A stretch of DNA of 64,000 nt, taken from NCBI GenBank assembly GCA_003344405.1, contig NOWV01000012.1, positions 558,001 to 622,000 on the forward strand. Direction: 5' to 3'. The position numbers and the translations under genes were made by a program. The notes under the pieces were generated by a model, which worked only from the letters and a program-made list of their open reading frames with translations, made no database searches and was not told where the DNA came from. Positions 1 through 13,279 of the stretch are shown here, one piece after another. The DNA comes from Trichoplax sp. H2. Lineage: Eukaryota > Placozoa > Uniplacotomia > Trichoplacea. Each line of letters begins with the position of its first letter. Within the stretch, counting starts at the first letter, position 1.

Positions 1-265
1 TGCATCTTTTTTCCTTTCTTTTCGGAAGATCCTCCTGTCTGTTCTGTCCGTACCTCAATAGGATACAGTGTACAGTGTACAGTACAATACACTTGTCCAG
101 CTGTACACTGTACTGTACAGTACTACACACTACTGCATCTTTTTTTCTTTCTTTTGGGAATGTCTCTCTGTCTGTCCTGCCCATACCTCAATAGGATACA
201 GTGTACTCTTTACAGTGCACAGTGTACAGTCAATCTGCTTCAGTACAGATCAAACGACTTTTACA
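1..265. repeat. Two-copy tandem repeat, period about 133 bp, GTAC-rich
   Basis: Two adjacent copies start at 1 and 134. Each opens with TGCATCTTTTTT, passes through a CTGTCTG block and a CCTCAATAGGATACAGTG block, and ends in GTAC-type palindromic sequence such as TACTGTACAGTACT. The first copy may be cut by the window edge, so more copies could lie upstream. It sits about 325 bp upstream of the DDX28-like start codon, in a promoter-side position like the other arrays here. Confidence 0.85.
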
Positions 266-589
266 TACTGTATGACCATTGAGATGCAAATGGCCTTACC
301 TCCAAGCACCTTGCAAAGGTTTGCAAGCACATAAACCATCTAGATATTCAACAGCCTGCGAATGAAGAAAAAGTGAAATCAGCTAAAAGCCTACTGTTTA
401 TTGGTATAATAAGCTTCATATCCAGGAAAAGACAGGAATAATACTCTTTTCAACGTGGATGGAATGAAATGAACTCGATGTAAACGTGTTTGCAGCGAAG
501 AGGAATTTTCACTTCGATTGATTAAATTATAGAACAAATTAAGTCGTTGCAGAACTTTGACGTAGATAGCAAATTAGTTGACATCAAGA

Positions 590-2184
590 ATGTCCCTTTC
601 TCTGCCAAGTAAGTACGCATATCATAGAATCTACACGCCGTATCGATCGCTGCCATCACTACTGTTCTATCAAGGTGCTAGGAACGTGATGATAAAATTG
701 CGTCATTCTTGCCTTTATTCTACCACGACGTGGCTAAAGCATGACCACCTTGACCCAAGAATATCCAAAGCAATTATCCAACGTATATTTAGCGGACGTT
801 TATATAGTCGCAAGACTGCAAGCGCATCATACGAAAATGATGATGATAATCTGGATTATATACCACTTGGTAATCAACCTCTAATCAACCTCTGACCGAT
901 CGAGAGAAGACATTACTTAAGCGAAAAATTATCGATCAAGATGCTGAACGACTAGCAAATACATCATTTCATCATCTTGGAATATTGAATGGTGTTTCAA
1001 ATCAATTGAAAAAGATACAACTAATAAAACCAACTCCAATTCAATGTCTAGCAATACCACCGATATTAAATAGATATGATGCCATCATTGAATCACATAG
1101 CGGAACTGGCAAAACATTTGCTTTTCTATTACCATCTATACAAGATTCTAAACAACCTTTCTCAACAGTTATTATCGTACCAACACGTGAGCTCGCCATG
1201 CAAATTGTCTATAACGCTAATCGTATTGAAACTTTATGTAATATAAATGAAAAATATCATACTCGTGCAATTGTTTCTAGCTCAAACGATCATAAATTAA
1301 ATCATAATACGTTAAGATCGATGAAGTCGCGTATTATTGTCGGTACTGGTAAAAAATTAAAAGAAATTATAGAAGATCCTGATAATGAATCACTTTTTCG
1401 CAATGTACACAGAGTGATTATTGATGAAGTCGATCGCGTTCTACTACCCTTGAAAAAACATGGTCATCATAAGAAAAGAATGATGCGATTTAGACACCGA
1501 AAAGCTGCTGACATAGCTTGTGAATTACTACAAATAAAAAGTTCTAGTCCAAGGAAATTTCAGTTAATTTGCGCGTCTGCAACTGTTGTACCTGAATTAA
1601 TTGATGATTTACAAAGATTAGGATGGGATGAAAATACTAAATATTTAAGCTATGGTTTAGCTTCTACTGATAGTACAACAGTTAAGCATCAATTTTTAGA
1701 ATTTGAATGCAACGACGATAATCTCGAACATAGTAAATTAATGACTGTCGTTCGCCTTTTAAACCAGAAAAAGAGTCCTAAGCCTGCTCTTCTTATTGTT
1801 CATCGTAGTAATTCCGTGATAGCTTGTGTACAACAGCTCATAGAATATAATATTAATGCTGTTGCATTATATGAGAAAACAATGGATAATAACCAAGCGG
1901 ATTATGGCCAATTGGTAGATGATTTAAATCGTGGCAAGATTGATATCTTGGTTACTAATGAAGAAAGTGTTCGCGGACTCGATTTTATGTGTTTAAAAAA
2001 TGTTATCTTGCTTGATGTTTCCAAAACTACGAATGAATATTTACACATTGCAGGCAGAGTTGGCCGTATGGGTACTTACGGAACAGCTATCACCTTAGTC
2101 AATAAACGATTTTCTAACGATCATAAAAGATTATTACTGCATTATAGTCGTCTTGCTGTTGCTTATTCGAAGATCAATTTATGA
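590..2184 (+). CDS. DDX28: DDX28-like mitochondrial DEAD-box RNA helicase, frameshifted
   Basis: An RNA helicase of the DEAD-box family, closest by recalled motifs to DDX28, which acts in mitochondrial large-ribosome assembly. From ATG 590 a basic, Ser/Arg-rich N-terminus (possible mitochondrial presequence) runs in one frame to a stop at 893-895. The helicase core continues in another frame to TGA 2182-2184. The cause is an 11-bp tandem duplication at 872-893; with one copy absent the frame would be continuous, about 527 codons, close to the family length (540 in human). Visible motifs: Q motif (KPTPIQ), Walker A (SHSGTGKT), PTRELA, motif II as DEVD instead of DEAD, motif III SAT, and motif VI as HIAGRVGR instead of the usual HRxGRxxR. 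The gene is intronless in this model. It is tail-to-tail with the NOX2-like gene. If the duplication is real, only a core starting at an internal codon could be made; an allele or assembly error is also possible. Confidence 0.85.
872..893 (+). repeat. 11-bp tandem duplication that breaks the DDX28 frame
   Basis: The 11-mer AATCAACCTCT occurs twice in direct succession (872-882 and 883-893). Because 11 is not a multiple of three, it shifts the frame and brings a TGA at 893-895. The protein sequence on both sides (GNQPL before, TDREKT after) joins smoothly if only one copy is counted. No GT-AG intron fits over the duplication. Confidence 0.9.
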
Positions 2185-3626
2185 AATTCCTACATTTCAA
2201 TATAACATGAGCTAATGATGTTTTTATTAAGCCAATCATTGCAAAGTTAATAAGCTTATAGGAGAATGGAATACTGAAATAGGCACAACACAACTGTTTA
2301 TTATCGCTGAAAGTGTTAATAATTAATTAATACATCAGGCTATTCTTCGGCCTCAATTTTTCGATATGCAATCACTTGTAACCTCATTGCCAATTCTTTC
2401 TAATCGATGACTAACTAATTTCATTGCTATACTATGTACGATATGGTCGACATACATTATTCAAATATAATCGGAATAAAATAATATCCACATCTATTAA
2501 CTTTCCTGTAAGTTACGTATGAATTTTGAAACAGTGCATGCAAGCTTTTTTTTTACTTACGAATTTGAAATTTTCTACTTGCATAGAGATAGTTTGCGGC
2601 GTACATTCACCATGCAACATATAACCACCTGATAAAAACGTATTCTATATTAATTAATTGATATTACTGTAATTTTAAAATACGGTTGAAATCTCGAATT
2701 AATTAATTATTAATGCTACTATGCTGTTGCTAATGTTCTGAATGTGTGCAGCCATTAAATGGTATAGCGTACATGCACAATTTAGTACCTAAAATTCATC
2801 ATAACGTTAAAATTTTTGTAATTATTGCATGGTGCTACAGCCTACAGGTAAAATGAAATTGAAAATCATAATACCCACAATTACAAGCAATTTTATTGCT
2901 TTACATTAGTACGAAAGTACTGTACAAATAATTCATGCTTCATGTTGAATATACTAATGTAAAAAGTAAAGCACTTAAATATAAAATAATTTTGCATTAT
3001 CCAGTTAACTGTATACGCCATTTACATAGCAAAGATACGTATGAATACTAGTGTAATAACTTTTTATTTAAATGACCTATTCGATTTTTATGGGCTTCAA
3101 AGAGATGAGATCTTAGGAGAAGCCGTAAGATAATTGAAGAGTGCAACAAATTACAGTAATTATCAATGAGCGTAGCAAAATTCATGGTAGACTTTGCAAC
3201 ACATCTTAGTATAAGCTAAAATAGTCATCTAACTAGTCAATTCCAAAAATATATCGATACATAAAACTCTAGTACAATTCACTGGTACAATATTACTCTG
3301 TATAATATCATTCACACTATAATTTTTTTTCTTACATTTCTATAACAGGATTAGTTCAATGATTCCAAGCTTATAAATATATACTGTAATTAATGTTTTA
3401 AATTATTATTTTTAACGTACTATTATAAGTAAGAACCAACAATAACGTTCTCTTCAATGTATCTCTTGTAAAAATATGATATCAATTTTATCAAATAGAA
3501 AATAGGGGTATTTATATATTAACAAAAATTTAGAGTAAGCAGTCACGGATTTGGGAACAATTTGCTAAAATTAATCTTAATATCAATAGGACTTGCTTAC
3601 TACGTAGAAAGAAAAATTAATTAACT
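2185..3626. other. Tail-to-tail gap between DDX28-like and NOX2-like genes
   Basis: AT-rich sequence holding the 3' ends of two converging genes. I see no conserved open frame, RNA gene or tandem array here, and almost no GTAC palindromes. Confidence 0.6.
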
Positions 3627-6600
3627 TTAAAAGTTCTCCTTATTGTAAAAGAAGCGAGTATTCGCACTTGTGTTCTTATTACATTCTTTGTGCAGAACTG
3701 ACGATAACGCTTTTGGCCCACAAAAAAATACTCCAAGATCGGATCTGTAATAAAAATGGAGGGGAGCAATTATAGTTATTCCAATTTCATCAGTTGCTAT
3801 TGTCACAGAATTCAGATATATGCATTCAGTTACCCCGAGTGCGTAGAAGCTAAATCGCTAAATATTTGATCCCAACGAGGGCGACCATAATGCGTTTTTT
3901 GCTGAAGACCAGTAATAGCATCAACAGCTTCACTGTCAGTTTCGCGTAGCATTATATGCTTTGTCTTTTTAATGTTAAAAATGTTGGGTTATAAGAGAGG
4001 ATATAACTAGTATAAAATCAGATTAAGTTTTATAGCTAAGACCTGTTTATCGCTTAAGCCACGGGTAAGATAGATGTTATATTCTAGGAAATCACCCAAG
4101 TCATGACTCAGCATCTGCAGGTTTATTCAAAGTTGCATAAAAGGTCATCATTAGTATTATAAAGTCAGAAATTTTTAGCACATTTTCTTTCACCAGAACT
4201 GATCATTTATTGTTGGACATTTTTATTTGATATATTCCGTAACGTTGTACGCGCGAATATCCTCAGATGTTTTATAGGGTTATGCTATAGATCTAACATT
4301 CCCATAATAACTTACTTCACGTTCTAACGATTTCAATAGTTCCGCAAACCACTCGAAGGCATTAGAATCAGGACATATCCAAAAGAAATAAACTTTCTTG
4401 GTCTTTGAGGGACCTGCGTCGGATTGTCGCTGTTTGTACCTGTGTCCCAAATTTTCTAAGCTCAGCCAAGATTATAGTATATTTTAGCAAGACTATAGAT
4501 ATTAATAAAATAAATACCAAAGCGATTTTAGGATAGAAGCAAAAGGTGTTACTCCAATCCCAGCTCCAATACAGATCGCAACTTCATATAGGAATACATC
4601 CTACATATTGTCCAAATTATGGATATGTTATCTAAGTCGTTTCAAGGGTAAAGTATACTATATGGCCTTAAGCACAAGCTTAAGGGTTAATCGATTAAGA
4701 TTGATTGTAATAATTTCATATTATCCAACCAATACCTCACTGCAGGTTCCAAATGGTCCATCGATGTAGACGCTATTATTAATTAACAATCATTCCTAGT
4801 CAATAAATTTCGGTTTGATAATCCAAAAATAATACAATTGAGCACAACTTCTACATGCATACTCAGGCATCTTCCAAGCTTCTTGAACCTTATTTTCATT
4901 TGCTTTACAAGCTTCAAATAAAGCACCTATGTAGACATTACACGAGATTAATATCAAATAATTCATTTACTGTATTCTTATTTTTAACCAAATACTTAAA
5001 CTATGATGTATGATAGTTGAGACATATAAACGTATTCGCATTTAAAGTTCATACCTGTCCAATCTCCTACAATACGCACATGAACGCTAAAATAATCATC
5101 TCCTGGAGCCTAAAATATAAATCGTAATTATTGGTAATTCAATTAGTAAATATGATTAAATCGCACACCAGTTTTAAAAAATTTTTATAACATACTGATG
5201 TTAAAGTAAATGGATGCCATTCGAATCTTGCAATGCTCGGACAATTTATGAAAACATACTAAAATATTAAAGAATCGTAAAAGTTAAGTTGCGATCAGAT
5301 AGTACACTGGATTATATAATGCTAGCGTAATGTCGTATTGAGATATATTACCTGTCCGGCTACGGACTGAAAACCTCGTTTCTGCATTTGAATTTCCAGT
5401 ACTTTCGATGGATGGTTGATCACCTTTACAAGCAATGATCTGTTAGTGCATCTTATATTTTAAAGTCAGATGTTGTCTTTATAAGTGATGAATTATTTAA
5501 ATTATTAAACCTTAGAAATAACCACTTTTTGTTTACTTCTCACAAATCTAACGATCCTTTCAAAAATGTAAAGAACTATTGGACCAATGACCCATTTCCA
5601 AACCTAGATAATGTCATAACAAAATATTTTATAGAAATTGCAGATCAGATAGATGCTGGTGCTTATGAAAGTTTATACCTGTGGTGTACTCGTTCTTTTA
5701 AAAATAGGGATAGAGCAATTTAAGTTGTTCGGCGGCCCCCAAGGACGTTTATTATAGCAGTAATCGGGATCATGAGTATCCAAATTGACTTGCACTTTAA
5801 TTACCCCACTAAGTGTTAAAACGATATGGTATAGCTTAAGTAGCGAAGCTACATTTATTAATTTATTTATTTGATAATAGGTATCTTGAACTATTATAAT
5901 ATGATATTCAATATAGCTATGAAATTTATTTCAAAGTTCTACGATATTCACAAATCTTATCAAACTTACATCACGGCGTGAATGCAAAGGCCTATGAAGA
6001 ATATAACAAATAGGTGGTGGGCATACCAAAAGATTTCAAAATAGGATCTCCTATGTTTACAATTCATATACTTTCAATTGATTTATAATACGCATATTAC
6101 ATAGCGCATTACAATAGTTCTCACAATACCACTTCATAAACACATAAAAAATCATTCGTAAAAATACTAGCATGCACGGTCATTTTATGCAAATATATTC
6201 TTACCTGATAACTTCAGTGGAACTGGCATACTAGAAAATGATGGCGAAGTAATTACGTTTGTTAGTAAGTGAATTAATAAAAAATACGAAATTTGTGAAT
6301 ATTCACGCTAAAAAATTCTTCAAAAGTTAAAAGATGCGTATGGAATGTACACTGTACTGTACAGTATCATACCATTAATATCAGGGCTAAAGTAATAATT
6401 ATGCCAGTTATTCCAGGTGCTAATTCCATGAAAAAAGAATAAACAAATACCCATCATCGCATGTAAAGTTTTAATAAATACGTAACTTTGAGATGATGAA
6501 TTAGTAAAATAATCAGCTAACTGAATACAGCGGCTGCTGAACAGTAACATCATCGTTATATTTTGATACAATTGAAAACACATGATGAAATGCAATTATT

Positions 6601-8577
6601 ACATGACGAACAGGATTTAACTCTTGTTTCGGACTAAGGTATACTGTTGCATTATACTGTATATCGAATAAGAAGCTCATTGTAGCATTAATAACAACAG
6701 TAAGATTTGGATTTTTTTACCTGTCTTTAAGACTTCTGTTGTTAGATCAGCCTGACGTCAAAAAGTACGCATAAATATAGAATAAATAAATTTTTTTTAT
6801 CAATAATCATTTCCATCTAAATATGATCTATATTGATTATGAAATTTGCCGCTTTTGTAACTTACGTTGCTAAATCGAATTGGATTAAGGGAAGTATTAA
6901 GTTGATTCAAAGTATTTAAAAGTGGATCTCCCGCCTTGTAGCTCACAAGGAAGTACAGGAAATTAAAGCAATGAGCATATACGTGGATAGCTACAAAATA
7001 ACAGTAGAGATCAACAGATGTTAATACTTTAACGGATAAGATTCTGTATGCCATTCTAATTATTATATTTGCAAGTATCATTGCTAATAATATTAAATCA
7101 GTTACAATGCTAAATTTAAGCAGATTGTACTAAACGTTTCAATTTTCGCTTTTTAATTATAATTCAATTCATAGTTCGATAAAAAAAATACTGTAGCTAA
7201 TCAGTTATAGAAATTCTAACAAGGATTTTAAGTGCTAGGTCTAGGCGTACTTTGCGCCATAAGCTTAGGACAATCAATGGGTTATAATACTGTAATTTAG
7301 AAGCATAAATTACGTTATTAATCATTTTTTGGCAACATCAATACCGTAATTTTACATTAATCACAATAACTTAATGCTTCATTATAATACTGACATGTTA
7401 TAGTGATATAAATTAAATAGCAACTTGCAGATTGCGTTGGCAATGCTATCCAGCATAAACAATATGCTTAAAACATTAAAATAATGTAAATTGAATTCAA
7501 GTAATACTTTACAATTATAGCGATTCTTTATACTTATTCATTAATACGATAAGTTCAAAATGTATCTTTAACAGGTATACAAACAAAATTAAAATGTATC
7601 TAAAATGAGTACCTGTTGCTAAGCAGATCATGTAACCTATATAGCGATGAAAAGTAATGTTCTTATCCATTAGACGACGCACTCGCCGACTGCATATTGC
7701 ATACTGAAAGAAGATAACGAACGCAAAAATAAATGTACGGGTAATCTAACATATCAATGATTAAAATGGATGGTATTTATTACTGTGGCAGCTATTTAAG
7801 GCAATTGAACGGTAAAAATGTCCGCAGCTGATATCAACTATTTAACTTTTGACTTTGAACTTTTTAATATATCCATTATTATGTATGGAACAATTTTTAA
7901 TCTTTACCTCACACGATCCGCGTGCATAGGATAACAAATTACGACATACTGGTAATAGAATTAAGGCACAATTTAAGTTCAAAACAGCAGCACTTCCTCT
8001 TGCCCAGGCTACAGCCGTCTTGAGATCAGTCAAAATTCAAGTTAGTTGTTCAATGATAATTTAAAATTTAAACCTATTAATAATCTAATTGATGAAGGTA
8101 CTGCACATCGTAAACCATATCCATAATTAGGTACTTGTCCACTCACTGTATCAATTTTTTCTCTATTTCTTGCACTGCTAGATAATTAATAGTATTTAAC
8201 AAAACAACTGGCGCAAAGAGCACTATCTTGAATACTAAAAACTACCTTTGATATTCAACTGTGAATGTTTAAGGATAAAGAGAGTTACTTCCGTTACAAT
8301 TAGCATTAACGATGTAATTACGGATTATAGACAAGATGCTGTAATATGCGCGTGCGAGGGGACTGATTATTATAGCCATTATACTACACGTATTCGATGA
8401 AAACAAAATATATTTATTCAGGCAAATAAAAAATGTTATCCATCTAGCTTGATATGTGTGTACTTTACAAATAGAACTTACTTTTAAATACTTTCTTAAA
8501 TAAAAGTACTTTTTGTCTGTATTATAGTTGACATAAGTAGTAGCAAAGAGGATAACATTGATAGTCATCCAGAGCAA
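3627..8577 (-). CDS. CYBB: NOX2-type NADPH oxidase, catalytic subunit (first exon missing)
   Basis: A membrane flavocytochrome that passes electrons from cytosolic NADPH through FAD and two haems to oxygen, making superoxide. I place 20 exons (8577-8482, 8028-7918, 7703-7613, 6990-6866, 6751-6721, 6419-6373, 6230-6205, 6050-5970, 5808-5679, 5603-5511, 5439-5352, 5258-5196, 5109-5055, 4926-4863, 4772-4736, 4600-4518, 4439-4316, 4114-4043, 3958-3834, 3744-3627), about 553 codons against 570 in human NOX2. Seen: [12 protein letters not shown]; haem histidines in TFH and AIH (14 apart) and in [14 protein letters not shown] (13 apart); FAD motif HPFTLTS; NADPH motifs [11 protein letters not shown] and FFCGP; C-terminus KENF. 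No EF-hand or peroxidase domain, so NOX1-4 type rather than NOX5/DUOX. The first exon (initiator Met) was not found; exon 8577 follows an AG acceptor. The 5511/5439 junction does not keep phase in my model, so that boundary is wrong or a tiny exon is missed. Confidence 0.93.
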
Positions 8578-9233
8578 CTAGTATTAAATAGAAAAGGAGA
8601 AAAATATGTATTAAAAGTAAGAAAAATGGTATAAATTCGCATAGCCACTGTTCCCTTATATAATATCTAATCGAATAACCTGGTCAATGCAAATAATATA
8701 TATTTCGATTTTTTATATGGTGATGTTATATTAATATTTAATACGATTTAGATACTATCATGTCAGGCAGTTGCTACCTATATGATGATAGATACGTTAT
8801 TGTCGATTGCTGTAATAGAAAGATGCTTTATAAAGTACTATCGCAGGTGCTATTAAAGTATGTATAGTCACAGTTACTTAATTTTTTGACAAAATACGAT
8901 AACACACATGAGTATCATGACAATTTGAATGGGAAATACAAAAATAGTTAGTACTTTTACCAATAGGGATTATTAGGGGCGAATTGTAACTTTATCGCCA
9001 ATTATAGCATGGCCTATCATTTACAATATATTACTGCACTGTAGATTGCAAGAATAATCATTCCTAGAGATACGGTTCCTTTTTAGTAGACCTATTGTTA
9101 GTTATGAAATCAAGATTTATTTATAGATATTTATGTATATTCGAATTTTATGACAAATTTAGAGATGATAAATGGCTAGAAATAAACGCATACCATACGT
9201 AAACACAAGTAATGACGTATGGTAATCCAAGTT

Positions 9234-10017
9234 TTAGTCATGATCATAGCCTACAGTGTATTTACATCGTACTAGAGAATGAATATTTTTGCCGTTACTT
9301 CCTTCACTTAAGCAGAAAAGTTGATGCAATTTTATACAAAAATTAACAGTTTCTACTTCAAAAGAAAGTACTTTAAGTTTTGAAAATTGATATAAAAAAT
9401 TCGAGCCTATGTAGAACATTAGATTTGATAGCACCATCAATGTAGCCTATTGCACGGTACCTTGATGTAAGCTATTACTAAATGAACCAGATTTTAATAA
9501 TCTTCATACGATTGATATGAATAAAAGTGAAGTCTAATTCGAAACTTGAATTTTTCGATTTTATAAAGCCTCTTTCCATATCTACACTTATACGTCTATC
9601 GCTAGTTTGCACCAATAATTCCTGCAGTGGATCATTATATGGTAAGATTAAAGTAAGCAAGGCGAAATCGTATCTTCTAACTACCCTATCTTATAAATTA
9701 CTAGGTTCAAAGTTAATAAATTACATTGCTATCAGTATCAGTTTGTTAATAATACCATCATTGGAGTAGTTTAAGCAGCTTATGGACAGAGAGAAATTGT
9801 AGGGTGTAACAAAAATTCTCGGAAGATGATACTTTTCTGCAAATGCAGAAAACACTATAGTTAATATCCTAGCAAATGGACTACTGAATGATTTCAAATT
9901 GATTTTCGCTCCTACTATACTGAAGTTCCAGCTACTTAACATTGATATCCCCCAAATTTCAAGTAAAATTATCCATGGTTGGTCGTTATTGATTAAAATC
10001 GCGATAGAGCACTGCAC
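9234..10017 (-). CDS. Unidentified minus-strand gene, three probable exons; possible HORMA-like part
   Basis: I do not recognise this gene with confidence. Three open stretches on the minus strand look coding and end at plausible splice sites: about 10017-9775, about 9690-9490 and about 9427-9234 with a terminal stop. The first contains PWIILLEIWGISML, then ARILTIVFSAFAEKYHLPRI and VTPYNFSLSI. That order loosely recalls the HORMA domains of autophagy proteins ATG101 and ATG13 (an EVW/EIW strand, a helix, a LP.. turn, a YxxSF strand), but the similarity is weak and the downstream exons do not match either family. The second contains PYNDPLQELL and SFELDFTFIHINR; the third ends CKYTVGYDHD before the stop. 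Upstream exons, if any, are not resolved. Chance open frames in AT-rich DNA remain an alternative. Confidence 0.35.
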
Positions 10018-13000
10018 GACTTTATTCTCTACCTCAATGGTCTATCATCGTTGCATGGTTAAAAAACGAGTTAAACAGCTACACGTATCTATAAATAAAA
10101 TCATTTCGAAGCGATTGTAGATATACTATAGTATATAGATTCGCCGAATAAATAATTAAAAATACTTTCGATGCAATTATTTACACAATGTTGCAACATG
10201 CTAAGGATAAAATGTGCATGTTTTGACGACCTCTTGCTTGTATTATTTTCTTAATCATACAGTCGAATTTGACATGCCTAAGGATTTTCTCTATCTCCTA
10301 TTGAATCAAGCAATCCTAGAAGAAGCTGCTGACTGAGTTCTCCAATGACTAGAATAGTTTTAATCTCTTACTTTGGATAACTACCTACTGCTAAGCTGGA
10401 GACAAATGATTCCATGCATCATTTGCATGAGCAAGGCAACAATACTTACAAATATAATATACTTAGGACCTTCATTCAGCCACCAATCGGCCATCCTTGT
10501 TCATCCAATTGATCATACAGTAGAAACGAATGCTTGCTGTACTACTATCAGGATATATTCCTACTAGTACAGCTTAATAAACGATGTAATCAATGATTGC
10601 AAGCTGATCAATCCTTCTTGCTCCTCGCTTAAGCGAAATTTTCTTGGCTGTGGGAGCTTGTTGACATGGAGATTGATTTACTGTTTAATGAAGTTGGCCA
10701 CCAAGAATGGACTGCTGGCTACAATAGGAAATAGTATGAGTATCGGAGTAGTGACTTATACACAGAGTACACGAATTTACCTAGGAAGTATTATACGGTA
10801 CCGTCGACGAGCATCAGCTGCAGCGATGACTTTGTACTGTAGGCGTTGACTGTACTGGTGACATCCATTTTGATGGTGATTGGTTCCGCTTTTGGATGAT
10901 ACTCTTCCATACTGCATTGAATGAGCAAGCAACTCTATGAAATATCAATCGATATACCGTATAGATAGTATGCAGCAATAACTTGCCAAGATTATATCCA
11001 TTTCTAGCTGCTCTTGTCAGCACCGATATTAGGTTATCATGTACTGCTGAACGATGTAAAACGAGCTGCTTTAAGCAAGCCTAATCTAGAGCGATCAATG
11101 GTTTGCCTAAAAAAGTGTGCGTTTGAAACCTACGTAAAAAATCGTGTCGCCAACAGGGAAGCAGATTACTATTTTAATGGAAATACATAGGACCAAGTAC
11201 AGTAGTAAGAAACAAGCAGGGACTACTCAACGATTTTTAAGTAAGACAAAAACTCAGTACACGTCAGAGACTAGCATCAGAAAATTCGCTAAAAGTGCGG
11301 CTTAAAATAGAAAGTCTCAGCCTTAAACTACTCTACAATACTATACTGTACAGTCTATACAGTACCTACTAATAAAGTCAAAAGTACCAGTACGCCAAAT
11401 AGGGCGAGCAGGGATTGGACTATCGTAGTGTGAATAATAGGTGACACTGTACTGTAGACGCTCACAGTACTTCATACTCTACGGGCTACGGTAGGGTACC
11501 GGTATTGCAACTAGTTCTGGACCGCCTTGTCCGGTCTGTCCATCCAACTCATAGCCATGGCAGCATTGATGAATGAGTAAATCAAAGCGAGCAAGAATCA
11601 TCATGACAGCCAATTTTCGCCTGTATATTGCTAATCAAGTAGGCATTGCAACTGATTCGTTCATCAATACAGATAGGACCTTTAAATTGTTATTTTACTA
11701 TGGATATAACAGAAGAGTACAGGACTACAGGTGTCCATGTTGTCTTGATGAGGAATAGATACTTTGCTAAATCGTTCTATATACATCATTTCGTCCTAGG
11801 TAGCTCAATTATTACAACAGGAAGTCAATCTCATTAGCAATCAAATACGAGTTACAGGACGCAAGTAAGCTACAGTGCAACCTTATAGCTCTACAGTAGT
11901 CTATAGGAATGATTTTTTACAAGTGACAGTAAGTATATGTTATGATCGAAACTTCTATGCAATGTCATGTTTCATTTTAAAATCATCCTAGTTAACTTAG
12001 CTCAACAGCAACCTAATCAATCCATTTAATCTTATTTACTTTATCAACTCTTTAACTATATTATAGCTACAAATCGTTTGGATTTATTCTTCCCGTAAAT
12101 AATGTTCTTACCAATCAATTACCCAAGGTAATCCATCTTATTGTAAATAGGTTCGATTGTTAGCATGATATCATACAATATAGTACGTGCAAATTGCCAA
12201 AATCATGAATAGCACGACATCAATAATTATAATAAGAATTGCAATTGTAGTCTAGCAACCATAGATCGAATTTATCATATTTTATTATACTTATTAAAAT
12301 GTATACGGTAATTAACAAACTAGGATATAAATCCATAATAGGTTCAATGAACATTCGCTCTCATAATCTAGTAGAAAGTAAAATCTCCATCATGAAAATT
12401 CGATGCGGCTATGTAAATTACGTCAAAAATGCTATCAGATAAAGCCATATTTTTTATTCATTTGTAACATTATTTAGGGAGCTAATACATTCCGACACAG
12501 CTGCCAAACAGCTCAAAATCTGGCTCAACAGGTTTAATAACAACTATTATATTATACAATCACTGCAACTCTATGCTCGTCTCGTTACTAGATACTAATT
12601 AGAATTCGTAATTAATAGATGTATATTAATTATAGACAATCTACAGTATATTAACTATGATACGAAGTAATATGAATTGAGTGAAAAATTTTGATCCTAA
12701 AGATTTTTCTACTTAAATACTGAGATAGGTACAAATTGATAATCATTATATCCATAACGTCACCGTTGATAAAGCATCCATCATCTTTCAACCCAATCAT
12801 CAAACATTGATGACGGTATGCACTAGTAGTGATCAATATGGACTGTTATCTTGATACTAGCTCACATATCTACATATAGAAAATTAGAGGCCAACGATAA
12901 ATGATTTATTGATTATGATGTATATCTACACCATATTTTGATTCTATTTTAAGTGGATAACTTGTAATTTTATATAGATTTAGCTCATATTCTAACTTAT

Positions 13001-13279
13001 CGATCAATTTATTATTAACTACACAAGTAATAATTTTTAAATTGGATCATAATGTAAATAGGAAGTACTGAACAATGCAATGAATAACAACGCTGTGACC
13101 GACTACTCTAATGAAACTAAAAAACATATTTTAGTGGATTACAGGTTTATCTCATCTTCCATTATAATTTTTTATTAATCACGGAAACATTGCTTTAAAT
13201 AGCCTCTCTCTCACTTTAATTGATGAATTATAAGTATAAAAAGTATTTTTGCTAATAACCTTTATGAAATTCTACTTAG
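10018..13279. other. Head-to-head gap before RARS2; no gene recognised
   Basis: About 3.3 kb between the minus-strand genes and the first recognised RARS2 exon. It should hold the RARS2 5' exons and promoter, but I could not find them by motif. Scattered GTAC-type elements occur at about 11340-11365 and 11445-11475. Several short open frames have no recognisable family features. Confidence 0.5.

Noticed and set aside
6320-6595. Minus-strand open frame of 91 codons inside the NOX2-like gene
   Set aside because: Only 6373-6419 fits the protein ([11 protein letters not shown]), in a different frame; the rest is intron.
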